DNA from: an uncultured Lachnospiraceae bacterium
GTDB lineage: Bacteria; Bacillota; Clostridia; Lachnospirales; Lachnospiraceae
Assembly (NCBI GenBank): GCA_902767235.1
Contig: CACXGR010000091.1
Coordinates: 1-15,293, forward strand
Direction: 5' to 3'
DNA length: 15,293 nt
Position 1 is the stretch's first letter. Each line of letters opens with the position of its first letter. The notes under the pieces are model-generated. The model searched no databases, was not told the DNA's origin, and saw nothing but the letters and a program-made list of their open reading frames with translations. The position numbers and the translations under genes were made by a program. Of this stretch, positions 1-7,692 are shown in pieces.

Positions 1-1767
1 GACGATCTGCATCCGCTTCTTGCCTTCCTTCTGCTTCTCCAGCAGCTTCTTCTTACGGGAGATATCACCGCCGTAGCACTTGGCCAGGACGTCCTTGCGG
101 AGCTGCCTGACCGTCTCGCGGGCGATGATCCTTCCGCCCACTGCCGCCTGGATCGGCACATCAAAGAGCTGCCTCGGGATCTCCTCCTTGAGCTTCTCGC
201 ACATCTTGCGTCCGCGCTCGTAGGCGCCCGCCGCATGGACGATAAAAGACAGCGCGTCCACCGGCTCCTTGTTGACCAGGATGTCCATTTTCACCAGTTC
301 GCTGGTCTCATATCCTTTGAGCTCGTAGTCAAAAGATGCATATCCCCTGGATCTGGACTTGAGTGCGTCAAAGAAATCATAGATGATCTCGTTCAGCGGC
401 AGCTCATATTTGAGGACTGCCCTGGTGGCCTCGATGTATTCCGTGTCCAGATACCTGCCGCGCCGCTCCTGGCACAGCTGCATGATGGGGCCGATGAACT
501 CCGTGGTCACCATGATCTCGGCGCTCACGATCGGTTCTTCCATGTGCTCTATTTTGGCGGGGTCCGGGAGGTTGGAGGGGTTGGTCAGTTCGATCATGGT
601 GCCGTCCGTCTTGTAGACCTTGTACACAACGCCCGGCGCCGTGGAGATCAGGTCCAGGTCGTACTCCCTCTCCAGGCGCTCCAGGATGACTTCCATGTGC
701 AGGAGGCCCAAGAATCCGCCGCGGAACCCGAAGCCCAGTGCCAGCGACGTCTCCGGTTCAAAAAAGAGAGAGGCGTCATTGAGCTGAAGCTTCTCCAGCG
801 CATCCCGCAGATCGGGATATTTGGCGCTGTCCGCCGGATAGAGGCCGCAGTAGACCATGGGCTGCGCCCTCTTGTAGCCCGGGAGCGGCTCCGCGCAGGG
901 GCGCTGGTCCTCTGTGACGGTATCGCCCACGCGGGCGTCCTTGATGTTTTTGATGGAAGCTGTAAAATAGCCGACCTGCCCGGCCGCCAGCTCATCGCAG
1001 GGAATGAACTGCCCGGGGCCGAAGTATCCCACTTCCACGACCTCCGCTTTGGCGCCGGTGGCCATCATGCGCACGGTCATTCCCTTGCGGATCACACCGT
1101 CGCGGATCCGGCAGAAGACAATGACGCCGCGGTAGGAATCGTATAGGGAGTCGAAGATCAGCGCCTTGAGCGGCGCCTCGGCGTCCCCTTCCGGCGCCGG
1201 AAGCTTCTCCACCACCGCCTCGAGCACCTCCTCGATGCCGATCCCCTGCTTGGCGGAGATCAGCGGCGCATCCTCCGCCTCGATGCCGATCACGTCCTCG
1301 ATCTCGTGCTTCACCTCCTCCGGCATGGCACTGGGAAGATCGATCTTGTTGATCACCGGAAAGACGTCCAGATCGTGTTCCAGGGCCAGATACACATTGG
1401 CCAGCGTCTGCGCCTGGATCCCCTGTGTGGCGTCCACCACCAGGATCGCGCCGTCGCAGGCAGCCAGAGAGCGGCTGACCTCGTAGTTAAAGTCCACATG
1501 GCCGGGCGTATCGATGAGATTAAAGATATATTCCCCGCCGTCCGCCGCTTTGTAGATCAGTCGGACCGCCTGGCTCTTGATCGTAATGCCGCGCTCCCGC
1601 TCCAGTTCCATATTGTCAAGCACCTGGTCCTGCATCTCGCGGCTGGTCAACAGGCCGGTCCGCTCGATCATCCTGTCCGCCAGTGTGGATTTTCCGTGAT
1701 CGATATGCGCCACGATGCAGAAGTTCCGGGTCCTCTCACGGATCTCGTCGTAATGATTTGAAGCCAT
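1..1767 (-). CDS. lepA: Elongation factor 4 (LepA) GTPase, C-terminus cut by window edge
   Basis: Translational GTPase that binds the ribosome and acts during elongation and back-translocation. Read from ATG at 1767, 589 codons are present. The P-loop AHIDHGKST is at residues 20-28, the G3 motif DTPGH at 86-90 and NKID at 140-143. EF-G-like domains II and III follow, then the LepA-specific C-terminal region. The family is about 600 residues long, so only some 10-20 residues are missing beyond position 1. An AAGGA ribosome-binding site lies about 14 bases upstream, which is rather long. The start is only 28 bases after the stop of the solute-binding lipoprotein gene, with no terminator between, so lepA is probably read at least partly from the transporter operon. 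In many Clostridia lepA is followed by hemW and heat-shock genes, but that side lies outside the window. Identification is firm. Confidence 0.97.
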   Translation of the reverse strand, partial: MASNHYDEIRERTRNFCIVAHIDHGKSTLADRMIERTGLLTSREMQDQVLDNMELERERGITIKSQAVRLIYKAADGGEYIFNLIDTPGHVDFNYEVSRSLAACDGAILVVDATQGIQAQTLANVYLALEHDLDVFPVINKIDLPSAMPEEVKHEIEDVIGIEAEDAPLISAKQGIGIEEVLEAVVEKLPAPEGDAEAPLKALIFDSLYDSYRGVIVFCRIRDGVIRKGMTVRMMATGAKAEVVEVGYFGPGQFIPCDELAAGQVGYFTASIKNIKDARVGDTVTEDQRPCAEPLPGYKRAQPMVYCGLYPADSAKYPDLRDALEKLQLNDASLFFEPETSLALGFGFRGGFLGLLHMEVILERLEREYDLDLISTAPGVVYKVYKTDGTMIELTNPSNLPDPAKIEHMEEPIVSAEIMVTTEFIGPIMQLCQERRGRYLDTEYIEATRAVLKYELPLNEIIYDFFDALKSRSRGYASFDYELKGYETSELVKMDILVNKEPVDALSFIVHAAGAYERGRKMCEKLKEEIPRQLFDVPIQAAVGGRIIARETVRQLRKDVLAKCYGGDISRKKKLLEKQKEGKKRMQIV

Positions 1768-1795
1768 TGATTCTATCGTAATCCTTTCTGCCGGG

Positions 1796-4510
1796 TCAGC
1801 TGTTCTCGTTGATATAGATCTGCACTCTGCTCTGAATGACGCCGGCCACATCCTCCGCCGACTTCTGTCCGGCAAAATATGCCGCCGCTTCTTCGCTGAT
1901 GATGTTCTCTACGCTCGCATCATAATAGGAACTGCTGTCAAGGCTCTTTAAAAAGCTGTACATCTGGTCCACTTCCGAATCGGAGATCCTGGGAAGGGCG
2001 ATGTCTTCGCCGCCGATGTTGACGACGATGTGGTCCTCCACCTGGTTGCCGTTCTCATCGTCGTAATAGAGCGGTTCCATGGCGCTGTTGGCCAGCTCAT
2101 CCAATGCGCTGATGCTCACGGGCCAGTACATCTCGAGGCCGTTCTGGTAATCATCCAGCAGGAACCTCCGCACAAAGCTCCAGCAGGCGTCCTTGTCCTC
2201 GGAGCCGGAGTTGATCGCGATCTGAAGCTGCGGGAAGATGGCCGCCTTGCCCGGCGTCGCGGACGGGAATCCCGCCAGCGTGATGTCCTCTCCGAATACG
2301 CCGTAGCGGAGATAGACATACTCATCAAAGTTTCCTATGGAATCCCTGTAGAACAGGGATTTGCCGGTCCTGTAGTCGGCAGAGGTGTCCTCCTGGCTGT
2401 TCTCGTCGATCTTTTCCGGGAACTGGGCGGTAAACTCCAAAAGCTTGATGAACTCGGGCGAGTCGAACTTGCACTGGGACTTCTCCCAGTCGATGAACTG
2501 CGATCCGCAGAGCTCAAGCGCCAGGTCGAGTATATCCTCCCTGGTGGCCACGCCGAACATCCTGGCGGGGTCGGACTTGTACTTCTTCACCAGCTCATTG
2601 GCCTGATCGATCGTCAGGCCGGAGCCGTCGCCTACGTCCGCTGTCTTGCCGGCCACTGTCGTGACATAGAAGGAAGGCACAATGGCATAGGTCATTCCGT
2701 CCGTGCGGAAGGCTTCCTGGATATTGTCCAGATACTCTTTCTGCGATATCTCCTCGTCCTTCTCGAGATAAGGGGTCAGGTCCTCGAAGACGCCTTTGCT
2801 GACATAGCTCTTGATGGGCATGGCGGCTGAGAGGATCATGATATCCGGGGCGTTCCCCGATGCGATGTCCGTGTTGAGCCTGGTCATTCCCTCTGTGCCG
2901 TTCTCGCTGTCAAAACGCGAGTAATCGAGGATACTGATCCTCACATCCTGGCTCTGCTTATTGAAGGCGAAGATCTGCTTGCGGACTTCGTAATCCAGGA
3001 AATAGCTTCCCAGCGTGAGCGTCTTTCTTGCGGCCACCGTCTCGGGATCCACTTTGGTGAGGATCTCGACCATATTCATTCCGTTTGTATCCGTCACGAC
3101 AGCGGCAAGCTTTCCGTCCTCCATCTCCGTCACGCAGGGCATCGCGTTGATATCCATATCGGAATCCACGTAGTCGAGGATCTTGACCGCTTCTGCGCCG
3201 TCCAGATTCATTCCGTATACGCCGGTCCCTCCGGTCAGATACAGGGAATAGGTCTTTCCGGGGAATATCGAGCCCATTGCGGCTTCGCCGGTCAGAGGCG
3301 CATGCATCCCGAGGGCGCCGGTGCCCAGGTCAACGGTCACGATCTCCTCGCCCTTGCTGCCCGCGATCATAAGAACGACCGTGCCGTCCGCCATCACATA
3401 GGGCGTGCACCCCTGCACATTCTGTTCCGAATTGATCATCCTGATAAAGGAACCGTCCTCTTTGCTGTACAGCTCCAGTCCGTTCGTGCTCCCGACCAGG
3501 ACGCCCTCATCACAGTATGCGATCGAGTTGATGTAGTAATCCGACTCGCCGTTCTTGACGGCATTTGCCGGTGCGCTCCAGCGCTTTGTGCCGTCCGCCG
3601 ACATACATGTCAGCACAAAGATCGGCTCTGTTCCCTCCTGGTAGTCTCCCTCCACTTCCTGGAAGTCTTCGGCGATCAGCTCCTCCTCGCCGTCGTAAGC
3701 GGATATATCGTCCTGTATCTCATCCTGCGGCGATGTCACACCGTCCGCTGCCGACTCGTCACCCTCCGTCTCAGGGGACTCCTCACCCTCGGTGAGGAAC
3801 TCCTCCACATCTTCGGACGGGCCGTACTCCACCTCTGCTGCCACCTCTGATGTGGGGCCGTCATCCCTTTCATCATCCTGAACGGTACCCGGACCCTCGC
3901 CGGGAGGCGTCATATCTTCCACCTCTTCCGCTGAGGCGGGACCGCCGTCCGCTCCCTCTGCGGCGCTGCCTTCGGGCTCCTGTGCGGCGGCGCCTGTCTG
4001 GCCCTCTGCCGGACCTTCTGTTTCTACGGCCGCATTTTCCGCTGTGCCTGCGGCATCGGCAGCTCCGATGGCGTTCGGATCATACGTGACGCCGACAATG
4101 TAAAAATTGCCGTCCGATCCGATTCCTTTGGCGATGATGTCCTCCGCACCGCCGACCAGCGGCGAGTACACGAGATCTGTTCCGTCAGCGGCAAAATTCA
4201 GGATCACATGACTCCCGGTGTAGGAATCCCCGAAATAGAATCCGGTGGCATAAAATCTGCCGTCTTTGTAATAGAGATTGTCGATCGACAGATCGCTCAG
4301 TTCGCCGGTCTCATCCTCAACGGCCAGCTGCTGCGCGCTGTAGACCCAGTTGGTGCGGTCCGTTTCATCCGCCGCCTGTGTCTGTTCTTTGCCCGCAGTT
4401 CCCTGGTCCGGCGCCGCAGTCTCATTTTCTTTTCCGCCACCGCAGGCCACCAGGCTCAGCGTCAGAACCGCTGCTGTCAACAAGCTGATCATCTTTTTGC
4501 GTTTTTTCAT
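1796..4510 (-). CDS. Large lipoprotein: propeller-like N-terminal half fused to family 1 extracellular solute-binding domain
   Basis: Secreted, membrane-anchored protein of 904 residues, probably the ligand-capture part of the neighbouring ABC system. It starts with a Lys/Arg-rich signal and lipobox LVAC (Cys23). Residues about 55-495 contain repeated strand-turn units such as DGRFYATGFYFG and DGTVVLMIAG, with a spacing typical of beta-propellers. They are interrupted at about 145-296 by a Glu/Asp/Ala/Gly-rich insert. Residues about 497-900 look like a sugar-type (family 1) binding protein, with RKQIFAFNKQS, TDIASGNAPDIMIL and a Trp/Tyr-rich C-terminal lobe. A usual binding protein is 400-450 residues, so this one is doubled. 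The ATG at 4510 is preceded by AGAAAGGCGG and by three in-frame TAG codons, so no upstream start in this frame is possible. The first 89 bases overlap the end of the MacB-like gene. The ligand is unknown. The binding domain is clear; the propeller is my structural inference. Confidence 0.88.
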   Translation of the reverse strand: MKKRKKMISLLTAAVLTLSLVACGGGKENETAAPDQGTAGKEQTQAADETDRTNWVYSAQQLAVEDETGELSDLSIDNLYYKDGRFYATGFYFGDSYTGSHVILNFAADGTDLVYSPLVGGAEDIIAKGIGSDGNFYIVGVTYDPNAIGAADAAGTAENAAVETEGPAEGQTGAAAQEPEGSAAEGADGGPASAEEVEDMTPPGEGPGTVQDDERDDGPTSEVAAEVEYGPSEDVEEFLTEGEESPETEGDESAADGVTSPQDEIQDDISAYDGEEELIAEDFQEVEGDYQEGTEPIFVLTCMSADGTKRWSAPANAVKNGESDYYINSIAYCDEGVLVGSTNGLELYSKEDGSFIRMINSEQNVQGCTPYVMADGTVVLMIAGSKGEEIVTVDLGTGALGMHAPLTGEAAMGSIFPGKTYSLYLTGGTGVYGMNLDGAEAVKILDYVDSDMDINAMPCVTEMEDGKLAAVVTDTNGMNMVEILTKVDPETVAARKTLTLGSYFLDYEVRKQIFAFNKQSQDVRISILDYSRFDSENGTEGMTRLNTDIASGNAPDIMILSAAMPIKSYVSKGVFEDLTPYLEKDEEISQKEYLDNIQEAFRTDGMTYAIVPSFYVTTVAGKTADVGDGSGLTIDQANELVKKYKSDPARMFGVATREDILDLALELCGSQFIDWEKSQCKFDSPEFIKLLEFTAQFPEKIDENSQEDTSADYRTGKSLFYRDSIGNFDEYVYLRYGVFGEDITLAGFPSATPGKAAIFPQLQIAINSGSEDKDACWSFVRRFLLDDYQNGLEMYWPVSISALDELANSAMEPLYYDDENGNQVEDHIVVNIGGEDIALPRISDSEVDQMYSFLKSLDSSSYYDASVENIISEEAAAYFAGQKSAEDVAGVIQSRVQIYINENS
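3623..4078 (-). other. Acidic low-complexity insert within the solute-binding lipoprotein
   Basis: Codons for about residues 145-296 of the 904-residue lipoprotein encode a stretch very rich in Glu, Asp, Ala, Gly and Pro, with almost no hydrophobic core residues or basic residues. It sits between two propeller-like segments (ending near VTYDPNAIG and resuming near EPIFVLTCMSADG), so it is probably a long disordered extracellular loop, not a terminal linker. The boundaries are approximate. No nucleotide-level tandem repeat is obvious here, unlike the Gly/Ser linker of the adjacent gene. Its function is unknown; a charged spacer or a cation-binding surface are guesses. Confidence 0.7.
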
Positions 4511-6263
4511 CTACTACTACCGCCTTTCTGTTTTCCGGGATCCTTTCAAAGGGAACCTTCTCCTTTTCAGGAAGGAGCAGGGGCTCCGGATCCTTTCGAA
4601 TGCCGTCCTGGCCGGCGCCGCCCGCTGACATGCCCGTCATCGGTTCTGTCCGGCCTTTCTTTCTGCCCTCCTCAGGGCTGTCCTCGTCCGCGTCGTCTCT
4701 TTCCCGGTAATACTCAGGATAGCGCCTGCGGGATTGACGTTCATAAATTCTGTCCTGCATATACCGATATGTGCTTAACAGCGTCCAGGTCCTGTGTGTA
4801 TACCAGTGGATCAGCATGATCAGAAGGAGCACGATCGTCAAAAGGATCAGCAGTCCCTCCGCCAGGAGCAGGGCCGCAAAGATGGTCTGCCATCCCATTG
4901 CCGCATTCTCCCAGTAGGGATACCGGACACTGTGTGTCCGCATGCCCAGAATGGCAAAATCCCGCAGATCCTGCATGAGCGACCGGATTCCGAAGCGGTT
5001 GGTGTTGTCAACGACCACTGCGCCGCTCTCATCTCCCAGCGCCTTCTTCAGGACAGCAGCCGCATATCCTTCCACGGGATCGGGCATGACGATCTCATAT
5101 GTCGTGATCCTGCCCGTGTCCTTGTAGCCCGTGTTGGCTGTGCCCACATTTTCCATATTCTGTTTATCGGAAGCATCGCCTCCGTTTTCACTGTCTGCGC
5201 TGCTGCCGTTTTCGCCGCCTGTGCTGCCGCTCCCGCCGCCTGCACCTGCGCCCGAACCTGTTCCCGACCCTGCTGCTGCGTCCGTTCCCGAATCGCCGCC
5301 CGAACCTGTTCCTGATCCTGCCGCTGCGTCCGTTCCCGAATCGCCGCCCGAATCTCCGGAAACGGCATCCTCTTCTTTGGATCCGGCACTGTCTGACGCC
5401 GAATCTCCGCTGCCGCCGCTGTCCTCTTCGATCTCCACTTCCTCGTCAGCGGCTGCTGCCCGAAGATAGGAAGACCCGAAAGGGCCGGCCGCCGTCTTGG
5501 GCACTGTGTCTGCAGCCCCTGCGCCGTGTATATTGCTCTGCCCGTCCGCCGCCGGTTCAGAACCGCCGGTGTTCTGCGTCCCCGCCGCATCACCGCTGCC
5601 GTACTTGATCAGTGTCCGGTACTGGACAAAGACCAGATATTGAGGCAGTCCCGCCTTCTCATAGAGCGAGCCTTCCTCCTTGCTGTAGACACCGGCTATG
5701 CGCAGATACGCATCCTCCACTTTCACGGTCCTTCCGATCACGTTGAAAGCGCCGAACAGCTTCCAGGCCGTCTCCCGGTCCAGCAGTATCTCGTCCTTCA
5801 TCAGTGAATCGGACTGATAATAGGATCCGGCCGACAGCGGCAGTGGATGAAAGGTGAAAAAAGCGCCTCCGGTTCCCACCGCCTCCGCCGTGACCGATTT
5901 TTTGCCGGCGGTCAGGGTGAGGCTGCCGATCCCGCTGTAGCAGTCCTGCCACAGCCTTGCGCCCGGCTCTTCGGATGTCAGCTTGATGGAGTCCTGTGCC
6001 AGTGTGGTGTTGATCTGGTATTCGAGTTCACCTACGCCCTCTTCCTTGATGGCCTCCTCCACGGGCAGAAACGCGCTGACCTGCGCGCTTCTCATATCTG
6101 ATCCCCATCGGGCGGCTTCCATCTGGTCATAAAAGCCCGCCGCCTTCCATATGCGGAACAGATGGATCCCGGCTGCCGTCAGGAGGCAGAGCAGGCAGAA
6201 CTTGAGCAGCGTCTTTTTCCAGGGGGTGATGCCCCTCCTGCGCTTTCGTCTCTTTCTGCTCAC
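4422..6263 (-). CDS. Two-helix membrane protein with a MacB/FtsX-like extracellular domain
   Basis: Protein of 613 residues whose exact function I do not recognise. A basic N-terminus leads to a membrane helix at about 17-36. Residues about 88-215 resemble the MacB periplasmic core domain of FtsX-type permeases: GTGGAFFTF, then a LDRETAWKLFG segment, then an IGRTVKV...IAGVY segment. A Gly/Ser/Asp/Ala low-complexity linker follows (about 220-385), then a second extracellular piece (about 388-450), a hydrophobic helix at about 457-487 and a charged cytoplasmic tail of about 125 residues. True MacB/FtsX permeases have four helices, so this is a scaffold or half-permease. No ATPase motif is present. 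The start is GTG at 6263, overlapping the upstream adaptor stop as GTGA, with GGAGG ten bases before it. The end runs 89 bases into the lipoprotein gene. It was probably made together with the adaptor. Databases may label it an ABC transporter permease. Confidence 0.82.
   Translation of the reverse strand: MSRKRRKRRRGITPWKKTLLKFCLLCLLTAAGIHLFRIWKAAGFYDQMEAARWGSDMRSAQVSAFLPVEEAIKEEGVGELEYQINTTLAQDSIKLTSEEPGARLWQDCYSGIGSLTLTAGKKSVTAEAVGTGGAFFTFHPLPLSAGSYYQSDSLMKDEILLDRETAWKLFGAFNVIGRTVKVEDAYLRIAGVYSKEEGSLYEKAGLPQYLVFVQYRTLIKYGSGDAAGTQNTGGSEPAADGQSNIHGAGAADTVPKTAAGPFGSSYLRAAAADEEVEIEEDSGGSGDSASDSAGSKEEDAVSGDSGGDSGTDAAAGSGTGSGGDSGTDAAAGSGTGSGAGAGGGSGSTGGENGSSADSENGGDASDKQNMENVGTANTGYKDTGRITTYEIVMPDPVEGYAAAVLKKALGDESGAVVVDNTNRFGIRSLMQDLRDFAILGMRTHSVRYPYWENAAMGWQTIFAALLLAEGLLILLTIVLLLIMLIHWYTHRTWTLLSTYRYMQDRIYERQSRRRYPEYYRERDDADEDSPEEGRKKGRTEPMTGMSAGGAGQDGIRKDPEPLLLPEKEKVPFERIPENRKAVVVDEKTQKDDQLVDSSGSDAEPGGLRWRKRK
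5251..5346 (-). repeat. Two near-identical 48-base tandem units coding Gly/Ser-rich linker
   Basis: Two adjacent 48-base units (5251-5298 and 5299-5346) differ at only three positions. On the coding strand these changes are synonymous, so each unit gives the same 16 residues (containing GDSGTDAAAGSGTGSG). A partial, more diverged unit continues from 5347. The array lies in the extracellular low-complexity linker of the MacB-like protein (about residues 306-338). Its length is a multiple of three, so gain or loss of units would change linker length without breaking the frame. The repeat is seen directly; length variation between strains is inference. Confidence 0.9.
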
Positions 6264-7663
6264 TGCTGCACATCCTCCGCAAGCCGCACCTGCATGCCGG
6301 CGGAAACCGGCTTGGTGGCGGTCGTGATGACATATTCATATCCGCTCAGGGATCCCGAGATCGCCGTCAGCAGCTCGTCGCTGTCAAGGACCTGCACATC
6401 CACCCGGGTCGCGATGTACCGGTTGCCCAGAGGACTCTCCCTGCTGCTCACGATCAGAATGAATTTTCCGTTGTTGTCCTCTCTGATCGCGCTGTTGGGC
6501 ACCGTCAGATCATAGCTCTTGGAATTGGCTCCGACGCTCAGCTGCACATTGTCGCCGGGCTCCACATCGGGGCTCTGGATCTCGAACTTGAGGATCTTGG
6601 AGCCGGAGGAGTCGCTGGGATCGGCCGTGATGCTCAGAAGCTTGGCGCTGAACTCCGTGTAGGCCCACTCGTTCTGGGGCTTCGCCTCTTCGCCTACCTT
6701 CAGCGTCTGGGCCTGTTCCTTCGTGCAGGTAAAGCTGACGGTCATCCCCTTGCCCTCCTGCTGTATGACAGCGCCGGCTGTATCGGCCGATGTGGTGTCG
6801 CCGATGCTGTAGGTCACGGATGTGACCGTGCCCGCCACCGGTGTTTTGACCGTGGCGCCCTTTTCCTGTTTCTCGAGTTTCTCTATTTTCTCCTTCGCCT
6901 CATCCATCGTCTTCTTGATGGACTTGAGCTCCAGCTCAGCCTGAATGCTCTTGATCGTGGTATCCCGGCTGTTCGTCGCCTTGGTCAGCCTGGCCTCTGT
7001 CTCCGCTTTATAAGCCTGGGCCTGGGCTAGTTTTCTGGCGTCCTGGGCCGCCACCGCTGCCGCCTGCGTCGATCCCATGCCGGAGGTATCGCTTCCGCCG
7101 CCCAGTCTCTCGACCTCCAGTCCTGCTTCCATGTCGTCGGAGACCGCGCTGTTGTAATTGGAATTGGCTGCATCCAGCCTCTCCTGCATTTCGTCTTCGG
7201 TCAGAAACTCGCCGTTTCGGATCCGCTCCACTGCTTCATTGGTCAGTTCGCCGCTGTACAGTGCTTTCTGGAAGCTGGACTTGGCGTCCTCGTAATCCTG
7301 GCGGGCCTGTTTGAGCTCCTCAGACTCCTGATCTTCCAGCTCAAAGAGAACGTCGTCCTTCTTGACCGTATCCCCGACCATCACGTTGACGTTCTTGATG
7401 ACTCTCGCATTGGGCACCTTCACGCTGTACGGATCTTCCACTTCCGCCACGCCCGATCCCCTGACCTTGGGAGATATGTCTCCCTGCTGCACGTACTGCG
7501 TGGCGACCTGCGGCAGAGAATAATTCATAATGGTATTGGAGAAGAAGGTCAGGACCAGCATGATCGACAAGAATATGATCGCCAGATTCTTGATCCAGTC
7601 TTTTCTTCCCCGGTATCCCTGCTGATACGGTTCTCTTCTCTCTTTATCTTCGATCTCGTACAT
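6260..7663 (-). CDS. HlyD/RND-type membrane-fusion (periplasmic adaptor) protein
   Basis: Adaptor protein of 467 residues, anchored by one N-terminal helix (about 24-44, LAIIFLSIMLVLTF) with the rest outside the membrane. The domains follow the membrane-fusion order. A lipoyl-like half at about 66-110 contains VKVPNARVIKNVNVMVGDTVKK. A long alpha-helical hairpin spans about 111-268, rich in Ala, Glu, Lys and Gln. The second lipoyl half is at about 270-300 (TVKTPVAGTVTSVTYSIGD), then a beta-barrel, then a membrane-proximal region (VPNSAIRED and after). In diderms such proteins bridge a pump to an outer channel; in monoderms they usually accompany MacB-type exporters such as YknXYZ. Here the neighbours are sugar-type permeases upstream and a MacB-like ectodomain downstream, an unusual pairing. 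The ATG at 7663 has GGGAG seven bases upstream. The stop overlaps the next start by four bases (GTGA), which suggests coupled translation. The family call is firm; the cargo is unknown. Confidence 0.92.
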   Translation of the reverse strand: MYEIEDKERREPYQQGYRGRKDWIKNLAIIFLSIMLVLTFFSNTIMNYSLPQVATQYVQQGDISPKVRGSGVAEVEDPYSVKVPNARVIKNVNVMVGDTVKKDDVLFELEDQESEELKQARQDYEDAKSSFQKALYSGELTNEAVERIRNGEFLTEDEMQERLDAANSNYNSAVSDDMEAGLEVERLGGGSDTSGMGSTQAAAVAAQDARKLAQAQAYKAETEARLTKATNSRDTTIKSIQAELELKSIKKTMDEAKEKIEKLEKQEKGATVKTPVAGTVTSVTYSIGDTTSADTAGAVIQQEGKGMTVSFTCTKEQAQTLKVGEEAKPQNEWAYTEFSAKLLSITADPSDSSGSKILKFEIQSPDVEPGDNVQLSVGANSKSYDLTVPNSAIREDNNGKFILIVSSRESPLGNRYIATRVDVQVLDSDELLTAISGSLSGYEYVITTATKPVSAGMQVRLAEDVQQ

Positions 7664-7692
7664 AAAACGTCTCCCTTATCCGAAAGCCTCTT

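Noticed and set aside
235..1146. Long plus-strand open frame of 303 codons
   Set aside because: It lies antisense to lepA, whose protein is unmistakable, and its Asp/His/Arg-rich composition is that of a reverse-frame shadow.
5131..5469. Pro/Ser-rich plus-strand frame that looks like a wall-spanning linker protein
   Set aside because: It is the antisense of the Gly/Ser-rich linker of the MacB-like protein, and it has no start site or domains.
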